From: Pelagophyceae sp. CCMP2097
Taxonomy: Eukaryota; Sar; Pelagophyceae
Assembly: GCA_026770575.1 (NCBI GenBank)
Contig: MU657545.1
Span: forward strand, 1 to 34,461
Reading direction: 5' to 3'
DNA length: 34,461 nucleotides
In this document: one piece after another, positions 20,701 to 29,756 of the stretch
How positions within the stretch are numbered: position 1 is the first letter of the stretch
Layout: each line of letters opens with the position of its first letter
Notes under the pieces: generated by a model
Databases searched by the model: none
What the model was told of the DNA's origin: nothing
What the model saw: only the letters and a program-made list of their open reading frames with translations
Position numbers and translations under genes: made by a program

Positions 20701-21159
20701 GGATGATGTGGGGGGGAAAATTCTTAAAGCGATTTTCATAGCCCCAAAACTCTATGCATTTTAATATATAAGTTCTAAAACCCACACACTGGAATATCAT
20801 TTTAGAGGGAAAGGTGCTTCGACTAAAATGCCATCCTTCTTAAAGACCTTACATCATCGTGGTAATACAGAGTTAGATGATCCACAGCAAAAACTGTGGA
20901 AAGATTTCGAGGAAATGTATAAGGGTAAATCGAAAGCATTCTATCAAAACTTTTCGATAAAAAAAATTGAACTCACTAAAAACTCTAATGAGAAATGCTC
21001 TTTTTTGTCACACCGCCATATTGACTCAGAACAAACAAAAAGAGAAATAAATAAATCCCGTTGGGGGGGCGTTTATATGTAGACGTGAATGGGAAAATTG
21101 ATGAAGATGGTGATTATAGCGTCCCGCATGGGTTTGATTTAAATACAATAATTTATTGA
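17753..21159 (+). pseudogene. Element 2 protein-primed-type family B DNA polymerase
   Basis: About 1130 codons from ATG 17753. An N-terminal block has NNNCLFKCI (Cys 18705) and IDSHYSII (His about 18966), an OTU-like arrangement, then a zinc-binding CTECFKEHLGKH (about 18999-19037). The 3'-5' exonuclease follows: SYDIET (D about 19149), FNGSRFDHYYL, YLMKD. Polymerase motifs are A DADVVFLYSTAM (19957-19992), B KLYLNALYGK (about 20328), C YFDTDS (about 20620) and KLYAF. The set is that of Polinton/PLV polymerases that copy linear genomes from a terminal protein. In motif A the usual SLYP reads FLYS. Breaks are frameshifts near 18040, 20390 and the G-run at 21060, and TGA 18213, TAG 19857 and TAA 20762 (a Glu is usual after KLYAF). 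Confidence 0.82.
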
Positions 21160-21356
21160 TTGATAAGAATTCTTTCGAATATATCAAAAATTGCGGTATA
21201 GACCCTTTCTTCAGCGGCTACATTTATCATCGGTATGTCGACATGTGCGTTGATCGCATATTTTAATTCATTTCGAATTTTTTCAGTAGATAAAACTTTG
21301 ATTAAATACTTTTTTAAAATTCTCACGATAAATTTTATCATTATATATATATACAT
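21153..21356 (-). CDS. Small hypothetical protein convergent with polymerase
   Basis: 67 codons from ATG 21356. It reads a hydrophobic/basic N-terminus (MYIYIMIKFIVRILKKYLIK) followed by VDIPMINVAAEERVYTAIFD and a short helical end. Its stop overlaps the polymerase end by a few bases in the convergent orientation. It is uninterrupted and has a credible start, but is short and unrecognised; the amphipathic N-terminus could be membrane-associated. Chance ORF remains possible. Confidence 0.35.
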   Translation of the reverse strand: MYIYIMIKFIVRILKKYLIKVLSTEKIRNELKYAINAHVDIPMINVAAEERVYTAIFDIFERILINQ

Positions 21357-21381
21357 TTTTTTAAATGTTTTGATAACACCT

Positions 21382-22026
21382 TCAATCTGGATTTATACTA
21401 TAGACATCGACGGAAATTCGCATATTTTCTGCATAATTAAAATTCTTTTAATCAACGTCAAAGTAATTAAATGTTTTGTTGAATACTAAAAAGTACTGAT
21501 TCGCGCGATGATCCATAAAGAAATTGAGCGTTACTATCTTTACCGTGTACGTTAAATCAGTCATAGGTTTTACAAAAGTAAATCGTTGTCTCGGAACGTT
21601 TGCCATTGTTGGAACATCAAACCACATCAGATTTTAACTGAATTGTCTGCTAACTAATTTGAGTTGGTTATTATTATTTTTAACAACAACAAACTCTGCT
21701 ATACTTTTGTGTGTTATTGTTTTTTTTAGGTATAGGTATAGGTAATCCAGTTCATTTATTATAAAATTCTCAGCAGCGATCGCACGGTTTTGTTCAATGG
21801 TGATCGATGTCGTAATTATAGCCTCTTTATCAATCGCGCGTATTCGTTCATTATTTAAAGAATCGGATACACTATTAATGAGTGGAGTATAATTTATTTG
21901 TGTCGGAATTATTGCATTTATCGTATTTCCTACTATGGTTATGTTATCTCCCCCAACAAGTCCTGATGTTGAATTACCGGAATTATCATCATCGAATACA
22001 GAGCGCAGAGAATATTTAGAAGACAT
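21382..22026 (-). pseudogene. Element 2 short fibre protein
   Basis: ATG 22026 (MSSKYSLRSVFDDDNSGNST). A Gly/Asn-rich N-terminus is followed by helical shaft repeats (RAIDKEAIITTSITIEQNRA) similar to RAINSESIISAAITAATNQA in element 1. The C-terminal domain has NVPRQRFTF, MDHRANQYF and NMRISVDVY, matching GVPRQRFSF, LDHRQNKY and NMDIGIVVY of element 1. The frame is continuous for 215 codons apart from TAA at 21634-21636 and 21448-21450. It is about a quarter of the length of the element 1 fibre and lacks its YadA-like head, collagen triplets and Y-x-K-x-E-I-D repeats. Confidence 0.65.
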
Positions 22027-22083
22027 ATATCAATTATTTATTTTATTTTTTCATATTTTATTTTGTGTTTTTTATAAAAGTTA

Positions 22084-23452
22084 TTAAAAGGGTTTTACAT
22101 GATCACAGTCCATAAAGCCGAAGAATTCATGTCCAGCATAGCATGCATACTTGTTTATAAGATGAAAAAATATGTAGGTTTTGGGGAGCGATCGCTTCGG
22201 AACCAAAAGATAACACAACCGAGGTTGCTGTACCGAGTGTGTTGCGACCACTGCAAATTTCATCTTCCTTCATCTTATAAGAGCAAAGATTCATATCCAT
22301 CTCAAACGATCCAACTTTTTGTTTGTTGAAACTTTCAAGAGCAAATCCATGAAAATCCAATTCCAAATCACCTTGGTAAAGAACCCCCCCTGCACGTGAT
22401 AAAGAAATTTGTTGCATCATAGCAGTTTCAGCAGGAGATGCGTTTACTTCACGCAAGCATTCGACCAGATTACCCCCAATAAGCACACCATATTTATTGA
22501 CAAAATTTTTGATAAAATGAGCATTTACGTCTGTAATGGAACCGCTGGCACTGTTCCCGTATTATCACTTTTCGGTGTTATTATCATTGTAACAGAATTC
22601 AATGAGCGAACAGCAACACCGAGATTAATGCTGTGGGATGATCCTGGATTACCGGGTAGCGTATAGCCGTTATAAATATACGATTCAGTTTCGATATAAT
22701 ATACCCCCTTATGTAAACGCATCAACTCCTCAGTGACATCTGGTAATGTTTGACAGATTGAGAGAACCAATTCGACCTCAGAAATTTCTAATGAAGTATT
22801 ATTAATGCTTTGATTTAAGGTATTGAAAAGCCCACTGCCCCCTATATTGGACAGAAGATATGACAATTCAAGATCAGAAGAAGAAAATAGAGGGAACATT
22901 TTGTCAGTACCAAAACAGGAGGCATGCTTTGAGAGTGAATCGCAGAAAATGAACGATTCAGTATCTAATAATCCCATTCCTCGCAGACCGAATGCTGTAT
23001 CGCCTTCTTTTTCACCTGGTACATTATCCGAGTCGCCAATATCAGTTGGGATAGCCCCGTAAACAGAACCGCTTCCTATACTCGCATAAGTTCGATTTTT
23101 TTTCTCTTCGGAATTTCGTTTAACAGCATAACCCCTTTTCGAGGACAGCGTACTTCCTGATTGTGTTAGTTCAATAGATTCGAACATTGTCATTACACCA
23201 CCACTTGAAATTATGTATTCATGCCCGGATTACATTCGATAGTTTAAATTTTAAAAAAGAATTTTTCCCATCCAGCCATTAATTTGTCTGCATACCAGGA
23301 ATTCGGAATTTTATTATCTGACCAGGAAAGTACTTAGTAGACGCATTACTTGGTTGTACACGTGTAATAAAAGAAGTTGCACCGGGGGCTTCCGGGGTTA
23401 ACATGCCAACGAACCTGTCAGACATACTGGATTTCGATTTTGAATGCTCCAT
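22084..23452 (-). pseudogene. Element 2 major capsid protein (double jelly-roll)
   Basis: About 455 codons from ATG 23452 (MEHSKSKSSMSDRFVGML). It aligns through the first half with the element 1 MCP. The second jelly-roll region continues through VNKYGVLIGGNLVEC, ELDFHGFALESF, CSGRNTLGTATSVVLSF to YAGHEFFGFMDCDHVKPF. G-x-N-S/T-G-x-A plus a hydrophobic strand near the C-terminus is typical of PLV capsid proteins. Breaks are TAA 23279-23281, a frameshift near 23215, one near 22520 and one near 22165 that hides the true C-terminus. Upstream (23453-23689) lies a Lys-rich open leader with a KDIKDIKDIK microsatellite, probably not part of the capsid protein. Confidence 0.77.
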
Positions 23453-23689
23453 ATTATAGAAAACATTTTTTTTTCTTAATAAAATTCGTATTTTGATTTT
23501 TTTGGTTTCATCTACGTCTTCCAATTTTGTTTTTTGCATACCTTCCATGTTTTTCTTATTTTTAATGTCTTTAATGTCTTTTATGTCTTTTATGGTCTGA
23601 AAATCAAATTTCATAATTTTTTTAATATTATATTTTACAATTATAATAATTATAATAATTTTGTTAATCTTGTTTTTCTTAAAAAGCAT

Positions 23690-25117
23690 TTAAAATGGTG
23701 CAATCATAGTTGTTCCTCTAAAATTAACGCTTTTATTGACATCCGGAACATGTGACATACATTCGACATATTCACATTTTAGAATAGTAGACTCCATAAC
23801 CGAATTGTTTTCCAGTTCAAAATCAATACGTAAAGTAGCATGAAACGAATCGCATAAAAATTGAGTGCCATCGTCAAAATGTAATGCAATAGTAAATGAG
23901 GAAATGTTACGAGTTGACATTTTAGATCTAACAGGCTCCCCAATTCTCGAATATATTATATAACTACCGAAACTATTTACAACGGGAATTTTGCATACAA
24001 GGGGAGGTCAACATGAAACGGATTCTACTCAGATACAAATTTCTCGGGCTACAAACGAGGTATGGGGCCACTTATGGCCGCTGCGTCGCGGGCTGGTGGC
24101 GGCGCGGTCCCCGACGAAGGGAGTTTGTTTACGGGCTCGATCCGCCGACCGTGAAGCCGCTTTCAAGAATAAAACGGTGTAAAACTTGACACCATTTCCG
24201 CGTAATTGCGGATTTGCATGGGCGTTTTAAGTGAAATGGGGCCCATAACTTGCAAAATGGAGCCCATAGCCTAAACTTTGGGCCAAATCCCGAACCTCCA
24301 TGGGCCACTAGGCCGGACTCTGGCGACGCCAGGGCCTACAGCCGGCCCCAATGAAGCGGCAGGGAGGTTGAACTCAGACGAAGACAATGGAGAACCACCT
24401 CAAACCAGCTTTTGGCGACGCTATAATCGAGATTGCGCGCGGGATACGCGAAAAACGGGAGAGTTCAACCTCCAGCCCGACACCTCGGGTCGAGCCGGAC
24501 ATGTCCAGCCACTCAAAGTCTTCTCAAACGTGCTGTGGAGGTTCGGAAATTCGCGGCATTTTCATGTTGACCCCCCCTTGTATACGATTTGCTATTGTTC
24601 TATTTGATGTAGACCGTTCGTTATTTTGATAAACTTCTCTGACTGAAAAATGTATATTATGAGAATTTTGTAGTATATCGGATGGTCGAGTAGAGTATGC
24701 TGAGTCACCATGTTTGCCATGTGTAACATTAATGAGATCTAAAATAGTGTTTGAGTATAAGTGAAATTCTTCCCCGTTATTATGTTTTATCGAATATAAT
24801 AAAGTCCTCGAATCAAACAACATTTTTAAATTACTGGAATTTTCTGAAAACCCGTTGTTGATTTTCGCGAGTATATCCAGAGAAGAATAGTTCCCTTTAT
24901 GAATAAAAAATTCTTTTTCACTGCTTCCTTCTTTAAATTTAAATTAAAAATTATTAGGGACATTATAAATACTATTAAGACACGAAAAATCTTGTAAAGA
25001 AATTTTTGCAACATATCCAATTGGAATCTCAATATGTTGCTGTATATAAAAAGAAACTGATTTATTAGAACCTTCTTCCCCGTTATGTGAGTTTAGATAA
25101 ACGACGATTGAATCCAT
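23690..25117 (-). pseudogene. Element 2 penton-like / capsid-associated protein, split by a MITE
   Basis: ATG 25117 (MDSIVVYLNSHNGEEGS). The frame reads ISLQDFSCLNSIYNVPNN, a TAA (24944-24946), then HKGNYSSLDILAKINNG and on to ANRI, where the 583-bp MITE (23998-24580) intervenes. Removing the MITE and one TA joins the frame exactly to CKIPVVNSFGSYIIY and it continues to 23690. The complete protein would be about 280 residues. IPxGxY-like and jelly-roll-like strands suit a penton or minor capsid protein, and position beside the MCP agrees; the family is not certain. It is opposite to and upstream of the lipase, from which it may be divergently transcribed. Confidence 0.6.
23998..24580. mobile_element. 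583-bp MITE with TA target duplication
   Basis: Terminal inverted repeats of 21 bp with one mismatch, CAAGGGG[A/G]GGTCAACATGAA, inside a TA duplication (23996-23997, 24581-24582). The interior is GC-rich, like the host, with no transposase. A TA target and short repeats point to the Tc1/mariner-like group of non-autonomous elements. It was acquired from the host genome after integration and interrupts the penton-like gene. Confidence 0.9.
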
Positions 25118-25161
25118 ATAATAGAAACTTATTTTTTTATTTTTTAAAAAATATTATAATA

Positions 25162-25740
25162 ATGGTAAGTAATGAATTATATCAAAAGAATCTCAAAGTA
25201 GCACACGCAGCGTATAACAACAAAACTCCGGATGGTTTTAGCAAGGTTCGGGATATGTCTGATAGACGTTCGAAAGTATACCGTGATAATAAAAACGGTG
25301 ATATCTATGTAGGGTTTCGAGGAACCCAACCAACAAATTTAAACGATCTAAGGACTGATTTGAACATTTTAAACGGCACACAATCGAAAGACAATAGATT
25401 TATTCAATCAAAGGAAAAAGTGAAAAATGTTAAACAGATATTTCCTGATAGTAATCTATATTTGTCGGGACACAGCATGGGATCGAAAATCTCGCAAGAT
25501 ATAGCGAGAACTGAGAAAGGAATTGCTGGGAGTTTCAACTTCTCCCCTGGAACGAATTCGGTCGTTGAGGGATTTACAAAAATTTTCGGAAAAAAATCAC
25601 AAACACCACAATTTAACTATGCCACACGGTTCGATCCAATCTCGTCACCCGCATTACTTATAAACAGGAAAAACGAAAAAAATAAATATGTAAACTGGAA
25701 GGCATTTGATCCACACACTATAATGAATTATATTTTATGA
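25162..25740 (+). CDS. Element 2 class-3-type lipase (alpha/beta hydrolase), intact
   Basis: 192 codons from ATG 25162 (MVSNELYQKNLKVAHAAY); an upstream in-frame Met at 25087 lies in the opposite gene's 5' end and is less likely. The nucleophile elbow YLSGHSMGSK has Ser at 25474-25476, the acid is in TRFDPISSP (about 25633), and the His in FDPHTIMNY (25714-25716). IYVGFRGTQ upstream resembles the oxyanion-side strand of class-3 lipases. No signal peptide or membrane segment is seen. It is one of the few undamaged large genes here, and the same gene sits in the same place and orientation in element 1. PLV lipases are thought to help breach host membranes; inferred here. Confidence 0.8.
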   Translation: MVSNELYQKNLKVAHAAYNNKTPDGFSKVRDMSDRRSKVYRDNKNGDIYVGFRGTQPTNLNDLRTDLNILNGTQSKDNRFIQSKEKVKNVKQIFPDSNLYLSGHSMGSKISQDIARTEKGIAGSFNFSPGTNSVVEGFTKIFGKKSQTPQFNYATRFDPISSPALLINRKNEKNKYVNWKAFDPHTIMNYIL

Positions 25741-26224
25741 TACTACATAAGTTTAATTTATTTTTTTTAAATTTCATTCGCCCTAAAAAAAACACTTCGG
25801 TTATGTCTGAAAACCTCAAAGTAGGAAGTTGAATTTTTATAGCATCAATGACAGATTGTTTAGATTTTAAATTTCTGGCGTTTGTAATCCCCAAAAAATC
25901 AGCCATTTCATCAAAGACCCAACGCTTTGTGTTGTTTATGTTTGAAACACTACCTCCTAATTTTAGAGCAAAAGAGGGATCTTGCTGAACAGTTTCAACA
26001 TCTTGATCCAATTCAATACCTTCGTCTTCTATATCATCAATCTCATCAATCTCATCAATCTCATCAACAATTTCATCAGCAATCTCATCTGCAACATCCG
26101 CAACATTTCCACTGTCTTCGAGAAAAAGAGGCTCGTGTGTGTGATTACCTAAAATGTGCATCATATTTGTTTTGAAATGTCCTCTCGGAATTCGGTTCAT
26201 AGCTTCTTTGTGATTATATTCCAT
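25718..26224 (-). CDS. Element 2 acidic protein between lipase and ATPase
   Basis: 168 codons from ATG 26224 (MEYNHKEAMNRIPRGHFKTN); an earlier in-frame ATG at 26254 would add 10 hydrophobic residues. The centre is a run of Asp/Glu with Ile (DEIADEIVDEIDEIDEIDD, encoded by a TCATCAATC-type microsatellite at about 26030-26080). The C-terminal part (WVFDEMADFLGITNARNL, KIQLPTLRFSDITEV) looks folded. Its 3' end overlaps the convergent lipase by 23 bp. It is uninterrupted. The element 1 homologue has the same layout. No family recognised; a scaffold or DNA-mimic role is only a guess. Confidence 0.6.
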   Translation of the reverse strand: MEYNHKEAMNRIPRGHFKTNMMHILGNHTHEPLFLEDSGNVADVADEIADEIVDEIDEIDEIDDIEDEGIELDQDVETVQQDPSFALKLGGSVSNINNTKRWVFDEMADFLGITNARNLKSKQSVIDAIKIQLPTLRFSDITEVFFLGRMKFKKNKLNLCSIIKYNSL

Positions 26225-26258
26225 ACTTAAACCTTTAAAAAAAATGAACAACATTTTA

Positions 26259-27038
26259 TTATTCTGATGTTATTTTTATCATATCAAAGTTACTAAAATA
26301 TACAGGTGGTTTGTCCAATCGAATTCCAAGAAAATCCCCCTTCTTTTTATACAGCAATGGTTGTAACTCCATATATTCTTAAAATGTTATGTCTGGGAGA
26401 TACTCCTCATGAAACAATTTCAATCTTTTCACATTATTACATGAAAAGTTTATTATACATGAAATGGATTGTCGAGCCGATAAACTCAGTTGTGTCTGAT
26501 CTTGAAGACATAGAAAAGTTGTCAATCTGAGATGTCTGTGTTTGCATATCAAGTTGTTTAATTTGGAAATCATTTTCCCATTCAATTTTAAGGATGACGC
26601 AGCGTCGTCAATATACACACATGTATCCATTAATTCCAACGAGTCACGTTCACACGAATCTAAGATATAGTCAAGAAAATCCTCATTGTATTCATGGAAT
26701 ATTTGTTCAGCAGGGAGGGATTCATAGGGGTTCACTATAATCGAATGGAGTGTCGATTCTGGGATGAAAAGAATAACTTTATCAAAAACGTTGGCATTTA
26801 TTCCATTTTTTTTATTATTAGAAGTCAGTACACTGTTGCAGAACGTACTTTTTCCTGAGCCATGGCTACCCAAGATAAGAAAACAACTATTTTTATTAGG
26901 GAACAATTGGGTATCGGGTAGCCAATCCACGTTTTCAATTCTTTTTGTTTTTTTATTATAATGTTTTAACGAACTGTCTGCGCTTTGTTCCAATACCTCA
27001 ATTAGGGTATCATTTTTTTTTAGTACTTCTATTTTCAT
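26259..27038 (-). pseudogene. Element 2 FtsK/HerA-type genome-packaging ATPase
   Basis: ATG 27038 (MKIEVLKKNDTLIEV); a Met at 27068 is less likely because the element 1 homologue starts at the equivalent of 27038. Walker A GSHGSGKST (about 26870-26846), SIIVNPYESL, Walker B DTCVYIDDAASS, and NNLICKHRHLRLTTFLCLQD, a sensor-like segment (LxxxHRHxxxTxxxLxQD) typical of this family. A single TAA (26379-26381) cuts off the last 40 codons, which stay in frame as KGDFLGIRLDKPPVYFSNFD to 26259. The protein pumps the genome into the capsid. Only one base change separates it from a full-length frame. Confidence 0.8.
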
Positions 27039-27054
27039 ACTTATGTTAACATAT

Positions 27055-27252
27055 TTAAATGTTATCATCTCCTTCTTTTAAAATACCCACAACAAGTTGA
27101 TCGCTTATTGGCGCTTGTTCGATGTTTAGACAATCACCACATTTTACTGTTGTAATTCTTGAAAATAAACACGCCCGAATAATTCTATGAAAACATAATC
27201 CAACTGCTGCTATAATGGTAATAATTAAAAAATCGTCATTTAATGTTTCCAT
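27055..27252 (-). CDS. Small single-pass membrane protein
   Basis: 65 codons from ATG 27252. Residues 8-28 (FLIITIIAAVGLCFHRII) form one hydrophobic segment, followed by a short Cys pair (VKCGDCL) and a polar tail. It ends 16 bp before the ATPase start, on the same strand, and begins just after the gene at 27268, so the three are probably co-transcribed. Uninterrupted. Small membrane proteins are usual in PLV and virophage genomes; the exact role is unknown. Confidence 0.5.
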   Translation of the reverse strand: METLNDDFLIITIIAAVGLCFHRIIRACLFSRITTVKCGDCLNIEQAPISDQLVVGILKEGDDNI

Positions 27253-27267
27253 ATGCTTTAATTTATT

Positions 27268-27883
27268 TTAATCGTTTTTTCGATCCTTTATCCGTTTGTC
27301 ATGATCCGCCATCGAACTGACCTGAGACATAGAATATACGTAACGCTGAGAAGACCCTCTAACTGACCGCGGGTCATCTACTCTTTGTAGAATGCCATTT
27401 ATATATTTATATCCAACTGATTTTTTTTGAACATGAACACTCGGAATTGTCTTCAATTTTATTATATTCAACTCTGCGTACTAAACCTGACGTCTTCTTC
27501 TTAAAAAATGTGGCATCAATGACGTTTGGTTTAATGTGATTGAAAATTCTTTTATCACAAAATTTTAAGAATTTATCCATTATTTTAATATCAACATCAA
27601 ACCATTCACTAACATTACCATTCGAAAATACGATGCGCTTCACTGATGGTTTGAAAACATATATTATCATTTCATGTAAAATGAACTCGGCTTTTTGTGC
27701 CTCAGAAGCAACTCCATTCCCCTTTGTGGGGCTTTCAGCTTCGTCATATAAATAAAAACGATGCACATTAAACGATATTAAAGATGTTCGGAATCCACTC
27801 AACCGATTGAAGCCATTTGGTGTCCCGGAGATTCGTTTTGTACGACTGTAACCAACTTTTACCAAATTCAATGATTTCGTCAT
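27268..27883 (-). pseudogene. Hypothetical element 2 protein (one frameshift)
   Basis: ATG 27883 (MTKSLNLVKVGYSRTKR). About 150 residues of mixed alpha/beta composition include HRFYLYDEAESPTKGNG, FVFKPSVKR-like strands and SEWFDVDIKIMDKFLKFCDK. They end in SECSCSKK, where a T-run near 27425 shifts the frame. The sequence resumes as SVGYKYINGILQRVDD and ends RIKDRKND at 27268, so the full protein would be about 205 residues. No family recognised. Its place upstream of the membrane protein and ATPase suggests a late structural or assembly factor. Confidence 0.5.
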
Positions 27884-28050
27884 TTTTTCGTCATCATTTA
27901 AACTGTATGGGTTGAATCGTTTAGAGATAATATAAAGATAACTGCCAATGTTTTTAAAATTGTTTGTTTTGTTTTTATCGAAGGGGGAAACAAGCCATCT
28001 TCGAATACCTTTTTTTAATTTACGTTGTCAAAGTCCATATTATATATATG

Positions 28051-28455
28051 TTAAAAGAAATTCAACATTCGATTAGATTCTTTCTTTTTTTTCGGTTTGA
28101 TAGGCTCGTCGCTATCGCTCTCACTTTCATATATCACAACTTTTTTCTTTTTTTATATATATCTAACCTGTGGAATATCCTCATCACTCGACTCTATATG
28201 ATATTCAACTTGTTCTTTCTTATTTATTTTTTTAACTGCTTTACATACAGGTTCAGTAATCGTTTTTTTCGCTTTTTCAATTGATTTTCCTTCTTCTTCG
28301 TCATCGGATTTAATCACACATGTCTTATTGTATTCATGTGAATTTTTGTAACGTATCGCAAGTCTTTTATCGTTTTGGAGTTGCTTTTCGGATCGAGGTT
28401 TCTTAATTTTTTTAATATTAACTGGACCATCCAACACTTCATTTTCAAAATCCAT
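28051..28455 (-). pseudogene. Charged Lys/Glu/Ser protein (homologue of 9846-10243)
   Basis: ATG 28455 (MDFENEVLDGPVNIKKIK). Basic N-terminus, EQVEYHIESSDEDIPQ, then TAA 28153-28155 after VRYI. The frame continues with KKKKVVIYESESDSDEPIKP, KKKKESNRMLNFF to 28051. Alternating basic and acidic Ser-rich blocks resemble low-complexity nucleic-acid or chromatin-associated proteins. Element 1 has the same gene with a KPIEKHIEKP repeat. The TAA may be the genuine stop, in which case the product is 100 residues. Confidence 0.5.
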
Positions 28456-28497
28456 TATATATATAATATATATTTTATTTAATTGGAAGATATAAAA

Positions 28498-28686
28498 CTA
28501 TTTGGAAGCGTTGTTCGGTAGATGTTCGCTCTGTTCGGAAGATGGTTCGGAAAGTGGTTGTTCCAAATAGTTTAGATCTTCCATACCATTTTTATAATTT
28601 TCATTAAACAAAACAAACACACCTTTTTCTATTTTAAAGGTACAAGTCTCGGGTTTCTTTGTTTTGTTCTTAATATTCTTATTCAT
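28498..28686 (-). CDS. Small hypothetical protein
   Basis: 62 codons from ATG 28686: a Lys-rich start (MNKNIKNKTKKPETCTFKIE), a hydrophobic GVFVLFNE strand, then a Ser/Glu-rich end (PLSEPSSEQSEHLPNN) encoded by GTTCGGAAGA-type repeats. Similar repeat words occur in element 1 at 10270-10370. Uninterrupted; function unknown. Confidence 0.42.
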   Translation of the reverse strand: MNKNIKNKTKKPETCTFKIEKGVFVLFNENYKNGMEDLNYLEQPLSEPSSEQSEHLPNNASK

Positions 28687-28709
28687 TATATGTACATGTC
28701 TTTAAATTC

Positions 28710-29015
28710 TTACCCAGATTTATCGAGTTTTGTAATTTTAATATTGAATTTGCTTTTTCTGTTCGAGGGTTCTTCGCTTTTCATATTATCTCTTCCTCGA
28801 ACATAATAATACATCAACTGCCTCGATGTGATATGATTTAAAACACATTTCACCATGTCTACATGACTTTTATATGATTTGTCTAAAATTATATTCCCTA
28901 AATCACCTTTCATCAATATGTTCCATCTGTTTTTAAGAAATTTTCTTTCTTTGGGATGCTTGTTTATAACTTTCGAAGTTGTTTCACAATTCAGCGTTTC
29001 GTTGATCTCACTCAT
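28710..29015 (-). CDS. Hypothetical protein next to right terminal repeat
   Basis: 101 codons from ATG 29015 (MSEINETLNCETTSKVINK), the first gene inward from the right repeat and downstream of its TATAAAA box. It is basic, with FLKNRWNILMKGDLGNIILD, KCVLNHITSRQLMYYYVRGR and a Lys-rich tail. Uninterrupted. The position mirrors that of the polymerase at the other end, so an early role is possible. No family recognised. Confidence 0.5.
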   Translation of the reverse strand: MSEINETLNCETTSKVINKHPKERKFLKNRWNILMKGDLGNIILDKSYKSHVDMVKCVLNHITSRQLMYYYVRGRDNMKSEEPSNRKSKFNIKITKLDKSG

Positions 29016-29057
29016 CTATATCTTTATATATATAATTATATTTATATCGTTTCGCAC

Positions 29058-29194
29058 TTCATTTTTATAGAAAAGGAAAAAATATTTTATTGAATTTGTG
29101 TTAATTAATTTGTATGATTGAATCACTACATGTACCGTTTTCTAAATTCTAAATATGATTTAATTGAATACGTATCATATCTTGACCGAAAAAA
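29058..29194 (-). repeat. Element 2 right terminal inverted repeat
   Basis: Inverted partner of 17569-17705. Beyond 29194 the sequence (GTAATATTTCTG) cannot be compared because the other side is in the gap, so 29194 is a minimum boundary. Confidence 0.93.
29063..29069 (-). promoter_or_regulatory. TATAAAA box inside right terminal repeat
   Basis: Mirror copy of the left box, about 48 bp upstream of the ATG at 29015 on the minus strand. The equal spacing to the first gene at both ends supports a shared promoter function. Confidence 0.42.
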
Positions 29195-29756
29195 GTAATA
29201 TTTCTGTATATATTTTTTTCGAGTTTTGAAATAATTTATGAGAATATAATTAAAGCAATTAAAGCAATGCGGACTCTTAAAGATCCATATAGATCCATAT
29301 AGATCCTTTAAGATCCTAAGCCTTCTAAACCTCTGAAAACCACCTCAGCAAATCAAGTCCCCAATTCTCAAAAATCTTTTTTCTCTTTTAAAAACAACTT
29401 TTGAAACATTATTTGAAACCTTATTCCGAAAACGTAAAGATCTTTATAAAGGTTTAATCAAATCCTTTTTTGTGGTTCTAATTTTGAGATTTTTCAGATT
29501 TTATTAAATCTTTTAAATTTTGAAAAATTCTTTTCGTATTTTCAGAATTTTCAGAATTTTCAGAATTTTCAGATTTCTAAATTTTCAGATTTCTAAATTT
29601 TCAGAATTTCATATTTTCATATTTTTCGTATTTTCAGAATTTTCAGAATTTTCAGAATTTTTGCAAGTTTCATAAGTTTTCTAAGTTTTCTAAGTTTTCT
29701 AAGTTTTCTAAGTTTTCTAAGTTTTTCGAAAAATCCTAAAATTTTATTTTATCACA
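29195..29756. repeat. AT-rich simple-repeat region between element 2 and host DNA
   Basis: No gene. It holds AGATCCATAT repeats (29284-29310), many copies of TTTTCAGAA (29530-29660) and at least five copies of AAGTTTTCT (29680-29725). It may be degraded host sequence or an extension of element 2 beyond the visible repeat. Confidence 0.7.

Larger units (their letters stand above)
17569..29194. mobile_element. Element 2: endogenous polinton-like virus (degraded)
   Basis: At least 11.6 kb, AT-rich, bounded by 137-bp inverted repeats. Genes from left to right: family B DNA polymerase (+), small ORF (-), fibre (-), MCP (-), penton-like protein (-, split by a MITE), lipase (+), acidic protein (-), packaging ATPase (-), membrane protein (-) and four small genes (-). 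Capsid genes, ATPase and lipase are homologous and collinear with element 1, but the replication gene is unrelated. No integrase of either the rve or tyrosine type is visible and no adenain-type protease was found. In-frame stops and frameshifts in most large genes mark it as a fossil. Confidence 0.87.

Noticed and set aside
23453..23689. N-terminal extension of the element 2 MCP starting at 23689
   Set aside because: The extension is Ile/Lys/Asp low complexity (IIIIIII, KDIKDIKDIK) and the element 1 MCP begins at the position equivalent to 23452, so the later Met is preferred.
23998..24580. ORFs of 63-109 codons inside the MITE
   Set aside because: They span the terminal repeats or run across the element edges, have no recognisable domain, and the element is of non-autonomous size.
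1571..29194. Recoded stop codons (TAA or TAG read as an amino acid), suggested by many in-frame stops in otherwise open genes
   Set aside because: All three stops occur, and aligned copies place different residues at them (Tyr in the repeat-encoded gene, probably Gln in the helicase, probably Glu in the polymerase, Thr or His elsewhere). Frameshifts are equally common, so decay or sequence error explains them better.
17569..29194. rve-type integrase or adenain-like protease in element 2 (expected for a classical Polinton)
   Set aside because: No DDE or His-Cys protease signature was found in any frame between the two terminal repeats, so I call it polinton-like rather than a canonical Polinton/Maverick.
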